Shown here: piece by piece, positions 47,220 through 58,109 of the stretch | Position numbering within the stretch: the first letter of the stretch is position 1 | How the letters are laid out: each line of letters opens with the position of its first letter | Assembly (NCBI GenBank): GCA_015179025.1 | Contig: WHUX01000129.1 | Span: 62,001 to 126,000, forward strand | DNA: 64,000 bases | Direction: 5' to 3' | DNA from: Terfezia claveryi | Lineage: Eukaryota; Ascomycota; Pezizomycetes; Pezizales; Pezizaceae | Translations under genes and position numbers: made by a program | The notes under the pieces: generated by a model | Databases searched by the model: none | Seen by the model: only the letters and a program-made list of their open reading frames with translations | What the model was told of the DNA's origin: nothing

Positions 47220-47785
47220 TAGTGTACGCCATGGGGCGAGTCGGTCCGAGTTTCTCACCCCGATAACTCGTTTGGCTATCGACTCGCCTCGGTCTCTACC
47301 TACCGCAACTCGCCTCGGACCACTTTACCGATTAATCGGTGATCTATAGATTACTCGCTAAGATTCAAGGCTAGCCTGCTTCATGTTGGGGCCTCTGCCA
47401 ATCCCCGCCCCAAGCGCGGTGTACACTACAGCGCCTTAGGTATATGGTTGCACGCACACGGGTGACTTCAGCTGGGGACCTTAGGTTTCTACATAGGTAT
47501 GCGTCTTTACCCTCCCTACAACTGAGGCTAGCTATATGGAATAAAGTGAACCAATAATCCAGGACACATGCATGCAAAAGTATAATAAATGTCTATAGTA
47601 TTTCTAAATGTTTATGTATATGGGTGCTAATGCCACAAGAGACAGAAATATAATGAACCGGACCTGTCCTACCTTGCCATGTTCCTAGTGAACTCCAGGC
47701 CAAGAGCCTGGCCCCTACATTGGTCTGCGAACGAAAGTGGTATGAGAACAGCTTAGACTAGGCTGGTGCAGAAATATGGCAAAGG

Positions 47786-48196
47786 GGACGGCGGAGGGAA
47801 GGCAAGCTGGACGGCAGAGAGAAGGCAAGCTGGACGATGGAGGGAAGGCAAGCTGGACGACGGAGGCAAGGCAAGCTAGATGGCGGAGGCAAGGCAAGCT
47901 GGACGGCGGAGGCATGGCAAGCTGGATGGCGGAGGGAAGGTAAGCTGGATGGCGGAGGCATAGCAAGCTGGACGATGGAGGTAAGGCAAGCTGGACGGCA
48001 GAGGTAAGGCAAGCTGGACGACGGACGGAAGGCAAGCTGGACGGCGGAGGCATGGCAAGCTGGACGACGGACGGAAGGCAAGCTGGACGGTGGAGGGAAG
48101 GTAAGCTGGACGGCGGAGGCATGGCAAGCTGGATGGCGGATGGATGGCAAGCTGGACAGTGGAGGCATGGCAAGCTGGACGGTGGAGGGAAGGCAA
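47786..48196 (-). repeat. 23-bp minisatellite, left arm
   Basis: About 18 units of GCAAGCTGGACGGCGGAGGCATG. Because 23 is not a multiple of three, a long open frame without stops appears in all three minus frames; these are not genes. Confidence 0.9.
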
Positions 48197-48540
48197 TGCT
48201 CTTACCCAGATTGTAGGCAGTTCATGACTTGTGTTATTGATAAAAATTCCAGATAGTGGGGACGGAGAACTCACTTGAAAGTCGTGCCTCGCGTGCCAGC
48301 GGTAGCTGCTGTCTAGACTAGTAATTTGGGGTGGCAGGCAGGGAGTTTAGGGGGTGCTACTCGACGCAACAGGTATGATCAACCCCGCTTGGCTGCTGGC
48401 TCGAGTATGCCAGCTTAGACTGGCAATATGACTACGCGCAGCTAACATTGCGCTATGCCTGTGCAGGCAATAGTCTCATTCGGCTGAATAATGAACAATA
48501 TCTTTGCGTGGTTGAGGTGTTGCAGCCATAATATATATTC

Positions 48541-48960
48541 TTGTCTATATATTGGCCACCTGATATATATATAGAATTCATACCTTCGCGGCCTATATAT
48601 ATGCATGGAATTCATGCCTTCGCTGGCTATATACTTACTTGGGAATTCATACCTTCGCGGCCTATTTATATGCATGGAATTCATGCCTTCACTAGCTATA
48701 TATTTGCTTGGGAATTCATGCCTTCGCTGGCAATATATTTGCTTGGGAATTCATACCTTCGTGGCCTATATATATGTATGGAATTCATGCCTTCGCTGGC
48801 TATATATTTGCTTGGGAATTCATGCCTTCGCTGGCTATATATTTGCTTGGGAATTCATACCTTCGCGGCCTATATATATGTATGGAATTCATGCCTTTGC
48901 TGGCTATATATTTGCTTGGGAATTCATGCCTCCGAGGCTTAGATATATGCTAGAACTTCA
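48541..48960. repeat. 34-bp satellite at the centre of the fold-back element
   Basis: About twelve units of GGAATTCATGCCTTCGCTGG followed by TATATATTTGCTT or TATATATATGCAT. Two variants alternate (GCTGGC and GCGGCC). It resembles the centre of the element at 8014-9848. Long overlapping frames here are repeat artefacts. Confidence 0.85.
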
Positions 48961-49363
48961 TATATATAGGCCAAAGACATGAATTCCATATATATATGTC
49001 AGCTGGCCAATATATAGACAAGAACATATATTATAGCTGCAACATCTCAACCACGCAAAGACCTAATTGTTCAGCCGAATGAGACTATTGCCTGCACAGG
49101 TATACCGCAACGTTACGCGTAGGCATATTGCCAGTCTAAGCTGGCATACCCGAGCCAGCAGCCAACCGAGGTTGATCATACCCGTTGTGTCGACTAGCAC
49201 CCCCCAAAACTCCCTGCCTGCCACCCCAAATTACTAGTCTATACAGCAGCTACCGCTGGCACACGAGGTACAACTTTCAAGTAAGCTCTCCATCCCCAGT
49301 ATCTGGAATTTTTATCAATAACACAAGTCATGAACTGCCTGCAATCTGGGTGAGAGCATTGCC

Positions 49364-49775
49364 TTCCCTCCGCCATCCAGCTTGCCATACCTCTGCCGTC
49401 CAGCTTGCCATCCATCTGCCGTCCAGCTTGCCATACCTCCATCGTCTAGCTTGCCTTACCTCCGTCGTCCAGCTTGCTATGCCTCCGTCGTCCAGCTTGC
49501 CTTACCTCCATCGTTCAGCTTGCCATGTCTCCATCGTCCAGCTTGCCATGCCTCCGCCGTCTAGCTTGCCTTACCTCCGTAGTCCAGCTTGCCATCCCTC
49601 CGTCGTCCAGCTTGCCATGCCTTCGCCGTCCAGCTTGCCATGCCTCCATCGTCCAGCTTGCCATGCCTCTGTCGTGCAGCTTGCCATGCCTCCGTCGTCT
49701 AGCTTGCCTTGCCTCCACTGTCCAGCTTGCCTTCCCTCCGCCGTCCAGCTTGCCATACCTCCGCCGTCCCCTTTG
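49364..49775 (+). repeat. 23-bp minisatellite, right arm (inverted partner)
   Basis: About 18 units of GCCTCCGCCGTCCAGCTTGC, the inverted counterpart of the left array. Unit order variants differ between the arms, so the two arrays have evolved separately. Confidence 0.9.
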
Positions 49776-50345
49776 CCATATCTCTGCGCTAGCCTAGTCT
49801 AAGCTATTCTCACACCACTTTCATTCGCAGACCAATGTAGGGGCCAGGCTCTTGGCCTGAAGTTCGCTAGGAACATAGCAAGGTTGGACAGGTCCAGTTC
49901 ATTATATTTCTGTCTCTTGTGGCATTAGCACCCATGTACATAAACATTTAGAAATACTATAGACATTTATTATACTTTTGCATGCATGCGTCCTGGATCA
50001 TTGGTTCACTTCATTCCACGTAGCTAGCCTCAGTTGTAGGGAGGGTAAAGACGCATACCTACGTAGAAACCTAAGGTCCCCAGCTGAAGTCACCCGTGTG
50101 CATGCTACTATATACCTAAGGCGCCGTGGCGTATACCATGCCTGAGGCGGGGATTGGCAGAGGCCCCAGCATGAAGCAGGCTAGCCTTGAATCTTGGCGT
50201 GTAATCTGTAGATCACTGATTAATCGTGAGTCGAGTTAAGGTTGTAAAAAGCCGACTCGGCGAGTTGTGGACAGGACGAAAACTCGCTTGCCGAGGCGAG
50301 TCTTGGCGAGCAAGGCGAGTTTTATTCGCCCCGTAGCGCACACTA

Positions 50346-50670
50346 CTCAAGTCTATATATGAATAAATGGGTCCATATTTAATTTTGGTTGACATGGAAA
50401 GATATTGGGCCCAAATAAAAATCAGAAGAGCCTGGCCCAATCTTAATACTAAGACATCCCCCTATAGTGGCCTCCTCGATGACTTATGCTTCCAGGAAGC
50501 TGCCTTTGCTATCACTTTTGTTTGTGAACTTAGTGTCACTGCATTGATCGGTCTTTGGACAACCTTGTCCTTCTTAAGTTAATAGTTCCAACTGCAGATA
50601 AAGAAAGATTTAGGGGCTGATTTATAGAATTCTACTACTGACAAGGAACACATAAGACATTAATAATAGG
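50346..50670. other. flank of fold-back element
   Basis: Starts with the CTCAAGTC duplication. Ends in an AATAGGGGGGG purine tract that precedes the LTR-like segment. No clear gene; a frame at 50367-50582 has no family features. Confidence 0.35.
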
Positions 50671-50928
50671 GGGGGTAATAAATGATTGGAAAAGTTGTAT
50701 AGGTTGGGAATATTTATATTAGTTGTATAAGGGTTAGCTTAGAGTTCTGTTTAGAGGCTCCTTATTCTTTTTATTAACCCTTGAGTCATAATTGCTCTTC
50801 TATATCTCTACCTCTATTTCCTACAAAACCCTTCTACAATCTCTAATATGATCACTATCAGTGTTGGCTTTACTAGGTGTAGTAGATACTTTTAGTATTA
50901 GACATTATAACTAATTTTGCACATGGTA
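50671..50928 (+). repeat. probable copia-type LTR with primer site
   Basis: A purine tract (TAGGGGGGG) is followed by a 250-bp segment that ends TTTTGCA. The next bases, CATGGTATCAAG, resemble the TGGTATCAGAGC primer site found next to copia LTRs. Having both a purine tract before and a primer site after a single LTR is odd, possibly a recombination product. No coding region of this element is evident. Confidence 0.4.
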
Positions 50929-51874
50929 TCAAGTTTGATAATCACTGGAAGTTTGGAGTTAAAGATTAGCTATAAGCCAAAAATAAAGTTGTGTCAAATT
51001 AAGTAAGTTACTATATAATACTACTATATGTCCTTTTTCTGTTCTTTACTATAGATTAGTTTCCAGCACTATAAACTACTTGACCTTAGAGTTTATATAG
51101 TTGCCAGGCACTTTAAAGATGCTTTGCTTAAGGTAACAGGAAAATATGTTTATCATTATCTGTTTAATAGAACCATACAAAGTGAAACAAGCCTATATAA
51201 CTATCATACTTAGTCAAATAATACGGAATATATACGTAACCTTATATGGGGCAAATAAAAAAGTATGAAAGTCATACCTTAATGATATATTTTATTATGG
51301 TGAAGTAATAATGGATCAGAGGTGGTTTAGTGCAGAATAATAAAAGGGTAGGGAGATGCAGATAATAGAGGACAAGAAGTGAATAGAGTGGTAGGAGTAG
51401 GGATACAACAAATTTATCTAGTACCAGCAAATGGTAGCCAAAGCAATGTTTCTGGTCATTTCCTTTAGACCTAGGCATGTACTACCTGTTTTAGAACTAG
51501 CACAATAACTTGTCTACATTGCTTGAAACTATACCTCAGCAAGTAATAAATGACATTATTACCTATATAACAATTGATCAGTCGATGCGTTATGAACGGC
51601 TAGCTATATTAGGATTAATCATGCTATTCAGAAGATATATTGACCATTACTATATGAGATAGAGAATGCTTCACCTACCAGCCTACCTCCTACTAGCTAA
51701 ACCAACTCTTATAGTATAAATTCTGCCATTGACTCATTGCTATTAACTCATCACTTTCGTAGGTAAGGTACTATTGTAAACTATTATAGCAGTTCTATAC
51801 CAGGTTGGAGTGGATCAAGATAGTACTTCTATTTAGTAGTATCTTGTACTTTACTTATATAGTCATAAATATTT
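50929..51874. other. unidentified sequence with one short open frame
   Basis: A 56-codon plus frame at 51503-51670 (NNLSTLLETIPQQVINDIITY...RYIDHYYMR) reads like normal protein, and a few more codons continue after a stop. It might be an exon or a relic of a gene. The rest shows nothing. Confidence 0.3.
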
Positions 51875-52000
51875 TTTCTTGTCATAGATATTTTCTTTAT
51901 TACAGATAGGTTATTTTATCATGGATATCTTGTCATAAATGTTTTGTCACAAATGTCTTATTACAGATATCTTGTCATAGATGTATTATTATGGATCTTA
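51875..52000 (+). repeat. array of TTGTCATRGATAT-type motif
   Basis: About eight units such as CTTGTCATAGATATT and TTATTACAGATA occur at 12-15-bp spacing, another RIPped version of the motif seen at 40290-40635. Confidence 0.6.
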
Positions 52001-53050
52001 TTCCTTGTCCCAAATGGGCCATGTAAGTCTTTCCCATAACTAATGCTAGCCAGGTCCTTTAGATACAATTATTATTAGCTATAGACTAGTCTACTTTTGT
52101 CCTTCTATTCTATATCAGAATTAGAGGTAGACAATCTACTAAAAGAGGACATTGCCATTTAAAGATTCTTTCTAGAACTATCAACTAGAGTTTTACTTAT
52201 ATATAGTTTATTAAGGCTGTAATTCTCATTGACCATATTACAATAAGCATTATGCTAAGAACCCTACCTTATAATATACCTAAATACTACAATCTAGAAG
52301 ATGAATTCACTTTCAAAGAGTTCCAGTAGCCATAGAGAGATACTGCAGAACTACGACATATCTTTAGTCTATAGGTTATGGAATTAGTAATATCTCAGTC
52401 TACTCAGTTGGTTATGGACTGATTCAACCCTAACAGGATTACCTCCTGAGTAGTAGCTATAGAGCTTCTAGAGAGGATTTGGTTTAATGGGTATGATTTA
52501 GTATTCTATATAAGCTTGTATAGTAGTATATAAATCTTTTACTTGGATGACTATACTCTCTATGATTTGTTATGGGTTATCCTTTTCCACCATTACCTAA
52601 GTAAAGCCAACAATCATGAGGTTTATGCCAACATTGTCAATATCTATTAGTAAGTTAACTTTGAGCTAAAATATTAAGGTCTCAACTCACCTTATACTAG
52701 ATACTCTCCTAGACCTGCCGGATCGCTGATGGGCCAATCATTCGGTATCTAGTATATATATCGTTGCAATAGTATTCCCCACCTAGAATAACAGTATTAT
52801 ATTATAGGCAAGAGTTCTAGCTTCAGCCTTTAAAAAGGTGTATTTCTAATCCTTATATATAGATAGAGCATAGTCTGGTTAAATAGAGCTTAGGCTAACT
52901 ATATCTAGACTTCGAGAGATTATGGAACTTACAGCTAGTCTCGATTGGCTTTTGAGATGCAGTATACTCTAACTAGATTTGACCAATATCCTTGATAATA
53001 TATTAGAGCTACTAGAAAGTGATGTCGACAACAGCTTTAGACCAATTGAT
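52001..53050 (+). pseudogene. degraded coding-like sequence; 52465-52930 shared with hAT 5' region
   Basis: Plus-strand pieces are open between RIP-type stops, e.g. ILIDHITISIMLRTLPYNIPKYYNLEDEFTF near 52228-52310 and LLERIWFNGYDLVFYIS near 52470-52520. The later part aligns with 15290-15740. A GTAAGTTAACT intron-like start is at 52650. The combination suggests a duplicated gene or a decayed larger hAT copy. Function unknown. Confidence 0.35.
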
Positions 53051-53199
53051 AATACAAGTCCAACTGAGTCTGAACTCAGGAATGTAATAGAGAACATTTC
53101 ATTGCTTTTATAATTGCTTATATACCTTTGTATTTCTATATTACTATTATCTTATATAACTAAGCCTCTCGGTTGAAGCACTAGCTTTCTACTATTTCC

Positions 53200-53660
53200 T
53201 ATTACTTTATAAGCGTCTATAGCATACGGAATTTACCATACAAAGACACCCTCAGTATGGCCACCTGACCTTTGTTTTGGCTGTGTGACTCATTACTATG
53301 GCTACATAACCTCTTTTGTACAGTATACTACCTTCTAGTGTACCACTCTTTATTATATTTATTTCTTTAGTTATTAGATCTCAGAGGAGTATAAATAGGC
53401 ACTGGATTCCCTCTGAAATCTAGCAAGCAGACAAGTAGCAAGTAAGAAGCAAGTATCCAGTAGCAAGTAAGCTATATACTGATCAGATCAAGATCATATA
53501 GCTTAGATAGCACAAATCATATCAGATAGATTACACTAGTTAATTACTGTTCCCTTTGGGAATGTTCCACATAGTAATCTCCCTACCCTTCTGAGGTTCT
53601 ACCTCAGCAGAACCGAAATACGCAAACGTCCATGCCTATGGATATAGATTGTATAAACGG
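53200..53660 (+). repeat. possible solo LTR
   Basis: A GAGTATAAATAGGCACTGG promoter-like segment (53388-53406) followed by CTCTGAAATCTAG resembles the U3/R junction of fungal gypsy LTRs. Exact ends and duplications were not found, and the repeats AGTAGCAAGTAAG at 53430-53470 follow. Low certainty. Confidence 0.3.
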
Positions 53661-54335
53661 TACTGAATAAATACTGTTTAGTACCATTTATGATATTTTT
53701 TTTAACTTATTTACCTAATCTTTACTCTTAAATCCAAGGCTTGATTAACCTTTGATACTTTATTACACTCAAGCAAGTGTATACAATTCGACATATATAT
53801 ACATATATTCATATACACGAATATGTATATATAAAATGATATCAATATTCAACTAGCTAGTAAATCATCCAACAATAAATATTAGACTCTCAACTGCAGT
53901 ACATTAACAAAAGACTTAGAAAGTAAGCTAAGCAAATCTCTAAGGGCTATAGTACCCTACATTAAACAATCCACTCTCATTTACAACACTTTTCCAAATA
54001 AGATCGATAAATCAACTTGCACTTCTGGCAACCACCATTACATCTATACCTATAGTACTAGTATATCATAGAAAAACTGGCCCCCTAGGTCCCAGGAATA
54101 ATTGGTCTAAACAACTAAGCATCATTATCTCAAGGCTCAAATCTCCCTGCCTCCACTACAGCCAATCTTTCCAGAAAAGAATTACCTCTATTAGAATATT
54201 CCTTAGGCCTAGACATTTCTACCAAAACCTTTGCACCACTAATGTCTACCTGAACACATCAATCAGAAAAAGTGACAATCTTACCAGAAGAACTAGAACT
54301 AGATTCTAGCCCAGTAGACAAAGAAAAACCAGGAC
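53661..54335 (+). pseudogene. unidentified open stretch before hAT-derived element
   Basis: A plus frame of about 90 codons at 54080-54335 has few stops (SQGSNLPASTTANLSRKE..., ILPEELELDSSPVDKEK) and is cut off by the element at 54336. It could be the start of a gag. The rest is AT-rich. Confidence 0.3.
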
Positions 54336-54834
54336 TAGTATGTATATTGAGGCGATTTATCCCTGTGCTGACTTGCCAAGACTTGCGCTGATTGCTTTTT
54401 TTCTGACTCTGAGCTGCGCCTGTGAGTCGGCTTTTCTCTTCTTTAGATTACTTGAGCTAGGAGTGAGTAGCTGACAGCTACTCACCAAGCTTGTTTCTTA
54501 TTAGTAAGTTCATTTAATTCCATGACAGGAGGTGAAATCCATGGGCAATTCAAAGTAAGTTTATCCAATTTAGATTTCTAGACCTGAAAGAAAGTAAGCA
54601 AGCAAAAGAAAGTAAGCATTAGTACGAGCAAGCAAGTAAGCACGCAAGTACTTGCTCGCTCGTGCTAATACTTGCTTGCTCGCTTATGCTCATAGTCATA
54701 CTTATATTTGCTTACTCGCTCATGCTTGCTTATACTTATACTGGCTTGCTAGCTCGTCCTTATTCTTGCATACTCACTCGTGCTTCTACTTGCTTGCTCG
54801 TTCATGCTAATACCCTGCTTGCTCACTCGTACTA

Positions 54835-54918
<84 letters not shown>

Positions 54919-55030
54919 GCTTAGTACAATAGAGCAAGCGAGAATTAGTAGGAAAACAAGAGAGCAAGTAACTATTAGCACGAGCAGAAGCATACAAGAA
55001 TGCCCAAACGAAATATAGAGTAATGTAAAA
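54336..55030. mobile_element. non-autonomous hAT-family element with palindromic GCTT array
   Basis: The left end TAGTATGTATATTGAGGCGA aligns with the 38317 element for about 170 bases. Inside are an ATCCATG/CATGACAGGAGG motif pair (54518-54545) and, from 54590, an inverted pair of GCAAGCAAGTAAGCACG-like arrays. The right end near 55030-55050 is uncertain because it merges with gypsy D coding sequence. Confidence 0.6.
54836..54917 (+). repeat. (CTTG)n microsatellite
   Basis: About twenty near-perfect GCTT units with one ACTT interruption. Encoded LACL repeats on plus and KQAS repeats on minus are artefacts. Confidence 0.92.
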
Positions 55031-55039
55031 TATAGGTGA

Positions 55040-56745
55040 CTAAGCCTCAGCGATGCCCCATGCTAAAACCCTCTCTGTAGCTCAATGCAACTAGCCTATC
55101 TACAATAAAGAGTTGTTTGCAATCATGAATTACTTTTGGAAGTGACGAGATTGGTTGGTTAGTATTCTAGTAAATATCTATACAGACCACCAAGGGTTAT
55201 AATATTGCAATACTAAGCAGAAGCTCAACTCCTATTAATCTACTTAGTACCTCCGCATATTTGAGTTCATCTACAATATTTAATACAGACCCAGTTCCAA
55301 GATAGGTAAGTCTGATGGCCTGTCTAGACATTTAGAGGAAGAGAAATTACGTATAGATACTAAATTTTTTAAAGATGGACAACTAATAGTACTTGGAGAA
55401 GAGAATAATAAGGAAGTCGAAGATATTGAAGTGGAAGGAATAGATGTAGCCAGATGGCAGAAAAAGAATGGACTATAGGTAGTATCCCATAAGTTTAAGT
55501 TAGAAGTGTTAAGACAGTACTGTAATAGCCAAGTAGCAGTGTATTGGGGAAGATATCATACTTAAGAGCTAGTATTAAGAATTTTACATAGGATAAGTAG
55601 TAAGAAGATATAATAAATTATATAACAAGATATACTAAGTGTCAGAAAGCAAAGGCAAATAGGTATAGCAGGTAGATAAAGTTGATACTGATACCAACTA
55701 AAGAACAACCATTTAAGGAAATAGCTATGGACTTTATTAGTGAGCTACCAGAGTCAGAAGGCTTTAATACTATACTTGTTATTACAGACTAGTTTACAAA
55801 AGTATAATACTATATTCTGGCAAAAACTATATGAATGGCATTTGATATAGCTAATTCCTATATTAATGAGATATGGAGACTCTATGGCCTTTCCTAATTT
55901 ATCACCTCTGACCGTAGTCTACAGTTTACCTCTAGATTCCTCAAGGAGCTTAACTAAAAGCTCTATATAACCCTCTACCTTTTTACTGGCTATTACCTCC
56001 AGATTGATAGACTTGCTGAATGAGCAGTTCAAACATTTAAGCAGTACCTTTGCATATACTATCATGATAGGCAAGCTCATTAGAAATGATGGCTATCCTT
56101 AGCTAAGTTTACCTATAATACTACCACCCACTCTATCTACAAATACTTCTTTTACCGAAGTCTGTATGGCTTCAATCTTTATACTATCTACCTCTCAGAT
56201 GACTACAAATTTTCCTTTCCTGCTATAGAAGAATAGCTAGACCAAATGACAACAGTACACAACCAAATTCACAATACCCTTAGGCAAATCAATTATAAAA
56301 GAAGTGCTATATACCTTGAAAAGGCATACAGGTTTGCTATCAATAACTGGGTATTGGTTGACTACTAAAATCTATAAATACAAGCTGAGAACAATCATTC
56401 TCTTACTAGTAAGGGGATAGGGCCCTACAAGGTTATAAAAGCTGTTGGTTTATATGCATATAGGCTTGAAGTTCTATAAGGCACACAATAGTATAATAGT
56501 ATTCATGTTACTATCTTGAAGCCATTCAGACAATGAAATAAGCTACAAGATATAGACGAAGATAAACTGGATATCTTCAAAGTCGAATCCATTATAGACT
56601 CCCACAAGAATAAAGGAGTAGTCAAGTATAGAATATATTGAGAAAGATATATAGAGTTTGAAAATACTTGTGAGACCTTTGACAAGTTGGATAACTATCT
56701 AGAAAAGCTTAGAGAGTACCGAGAGAAGTTCCCCAATAAGCTATG
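55040..56745 (+). pseudogene. pol: gypsy D RNase H, integrase, chromodomain
   Basis: RNase H: PIYNKELFAIMNYFWK near 55105-55143, TDHQGL near 55185, SSKIGKSDGLSRHLEEE near 55290-55345. Integrase: zinc-binding CQKAKANR near 55640-55660, AMDFISELPES near 55725-55755, FITSDRSLQF near 55895-55930, QIDRLAE near 55995-56015, in which the E of the triad is retained. GPY motif KGIGPYKVIKAVG is near 56410-56450. Chromodomain VESIIDSHKNKGVVKYRIY with ETFDKLDNYLEKL is at about 56580-56710. In-frame TAA/TAG codons abolish function. Confidence 0.85.
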
Positions 56746-57063
56746 AGATAAAAGAGACGTCTGAGGTTTGGACCTACATCTAGTATTTTTATAAGTAAAG
56801 ATATGGTACCTTTTATTCTCCTACTCATTGCCTTTTCCCTATGGGTTTTTTGGTAAGAGATTTGGTTTTTAATAGCTATAGTATATATGTATAGATATAC
56901 TAGTCTTGTAGTACTCTGTCAAAGATAGAGGTATCTAATAATATTTGGTTAGTACCTAGCCACTGCCATTACTTGAGTTTTTACTAAATACTTGTTCCAA
57001 ATCTAGGGTCAGAAAGAACTTGTATTTAGCTGTAGACAGCTGCCTAGAAATAGGGAGTAATAT

Positions 57064-57680
57064 TGTGACTCAGGTAAGAGATCTACCTTTTACCGAGATA
57101 ACTAATACCCTACTATATTACTGACTGTAATGGCCTGATCATCTATACAGATACAGGTAGTATATTGGGAGTATAGACATCAAAGAGATTAGATAAAGGA
57201 AGTGTGTATTCTCTGATATTAGATCTTATGTATATATTCTCTTTAGTGTATTTCTATAATATTCTAATATGTAATACTCCTGTATTGTTATTTATTGTAT
57301 GTAAGCTTGTCTCCTGTATGATAGTCTGACTACAAAATATTGTAGTTTGGACTACCTTATTAATAAATGTCAGACTGTAGAGTTCCTAAATAGGAAGTGT
57401 CTTTCTATTTTAGGAAACTACCTAATGTTAGTACTACTAAGCTGTTATAAGAAGTGTCATCAGATCTAATAAGTAGTTATTAGATCAACACTTCTATATA
57501 AGCTACTACTTTTACATAGTTAATACAATAAGATCCATGTAGTGTTCTAACTCTATATATAGCTTTACTCTTATTGAGTCTACTTTATACTTGAGTTATT
57601 ACTACATTTATACTTTTACTTATTGCCAATAACCTCTTTATACCTTTGCTATTAACTTGTATATTTATAGTTACCGCCCA
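57064..57680 (+). repeat. probable 3' LTR of gypsy D
   Basis: TGTGACTCAGGTAAG starts right after AAATAGGGAGTAATAT, a typical purine tract. A TATA-like CTATATAAGC lies at about 57493-57502. The end near 57680 (TTACCGCCCA) is a guess because no second copy is in the window. Confidence 0.5.
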
Positions 57681-57799
57681 CCTATAATATATATAAATTA
57701 TATATTTATGTTTGAAGCCTTTTACTTGATTTTAACTTAAATACTTCCCTAACTAAAAATAAATCTAGTAGCTTATAAGCTCCTAGAACCAAATAGTAC

Positions 57800-58093
57800 T
57801 AAGATTATTACTTAGATAGTATACTATCATCAAACCTATTATATAATTTGAAATTAATATAATAAAAACTTCTAAAAACTACTTGAAAATATAATTAACC
57901 ATAAGTAACTTATAATTTACTAATAAGTTATATTTATTAATATAATAAATTATATAAATTACTATACTTTTATTATTATTTTTAGGTAATATATAATACT
58001 AATAGTTTAAATAATAGCTTATTCTACTAGATTCAAAGTCAGAATATAATAGAAGTTATATTTTATTTAGAAATAGAATATAGCTTCCTTATA
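57800..58093 (-). repeat. decayed TRIM/gypsy B-type LTR fragment
   Basis: On the minus strand it starts TATAAGGAAGCTATATTCTA and aligns with the first half of the TRIM LTR (45139 onward), including GTAGAATAAGCTATTAT and TTTCAAATTATATAATAGG. GC positions have turned to AT almost everywhere. No partner LTR was found. Confidence 0.7.
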
Positions 58094-58109
58094 TTATTAT
58101 AGTTATAAT

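Larger units (their letters stand above)
47220..50345. mobile_element. fold-back hAT-derived element, 3.1 kb
   Basis: The element begins TAGTGTACGCCATGGGGCGA and ends with the complement of TAGTGTGCGCTACGGGGCGA. An exact 8-bp duplication CTCAAGTC flanks it (47212-47219, 50346-50353), the size made by hAT transposases. Arms of about 1.3 kb (47220-48535 and 48985-50345) are inverted copies of each other over nearly their full length. Each holds a 23-bp minisatellite, and the centre holds a 34-bp satellite. There is no transposase. Terminal 160 bases match the hAT at 20211-20372. It is markedly GC-richer than its surroundings and shows little RIP. Confidence 0.92.
55031..57680 (+). mobile_element. 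Ty3/gypsy family D (3' part)
   Basis: RNase H, integrase and chromodomain on plus, then a purine tract and probable LTR. Gag, RT and the 5' LTR are missing, probably lost at the junction with the hAT-derived element. Sequence type (TDHQGL, SSKIGKSDGLSRH) is that of Tf1/MAGGY-like fungal gypsy elements, different from families A and B. Confidence 0.8.

Noticed and set aside
47715..48274. Long overlapping open frames rich in Leu, Pro, Cys and Ser (also 49185-49802)
   Set aside because: They follow from a 23-bp minisatellite that has no stop in any minus frame; no other coding features.
48541..48960. CRISPR-like regular repeat array
   Set aside because: Units are contiguous without unique spacers, the genome is eukaryotic, and the array sits at the centre of a fold-back transposon.
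50671..50928. A complete copia element next to this LTR
   Set aside because: No gag, integrase, RT or RNase H could be read on either side; kept only as a possible LTR.
52400..53050. Mating-type (alpha-box or HMG) gene remnant
   Set aside because: I compared the frames by eye and found no conserved alpha-box or HMG residues; the segment is also repeated inside a hAT.
54749..54997. Gln/Ala/Ser-Lys repeat ORF
   Set aside because: Produced by the CTTG microsatellite.
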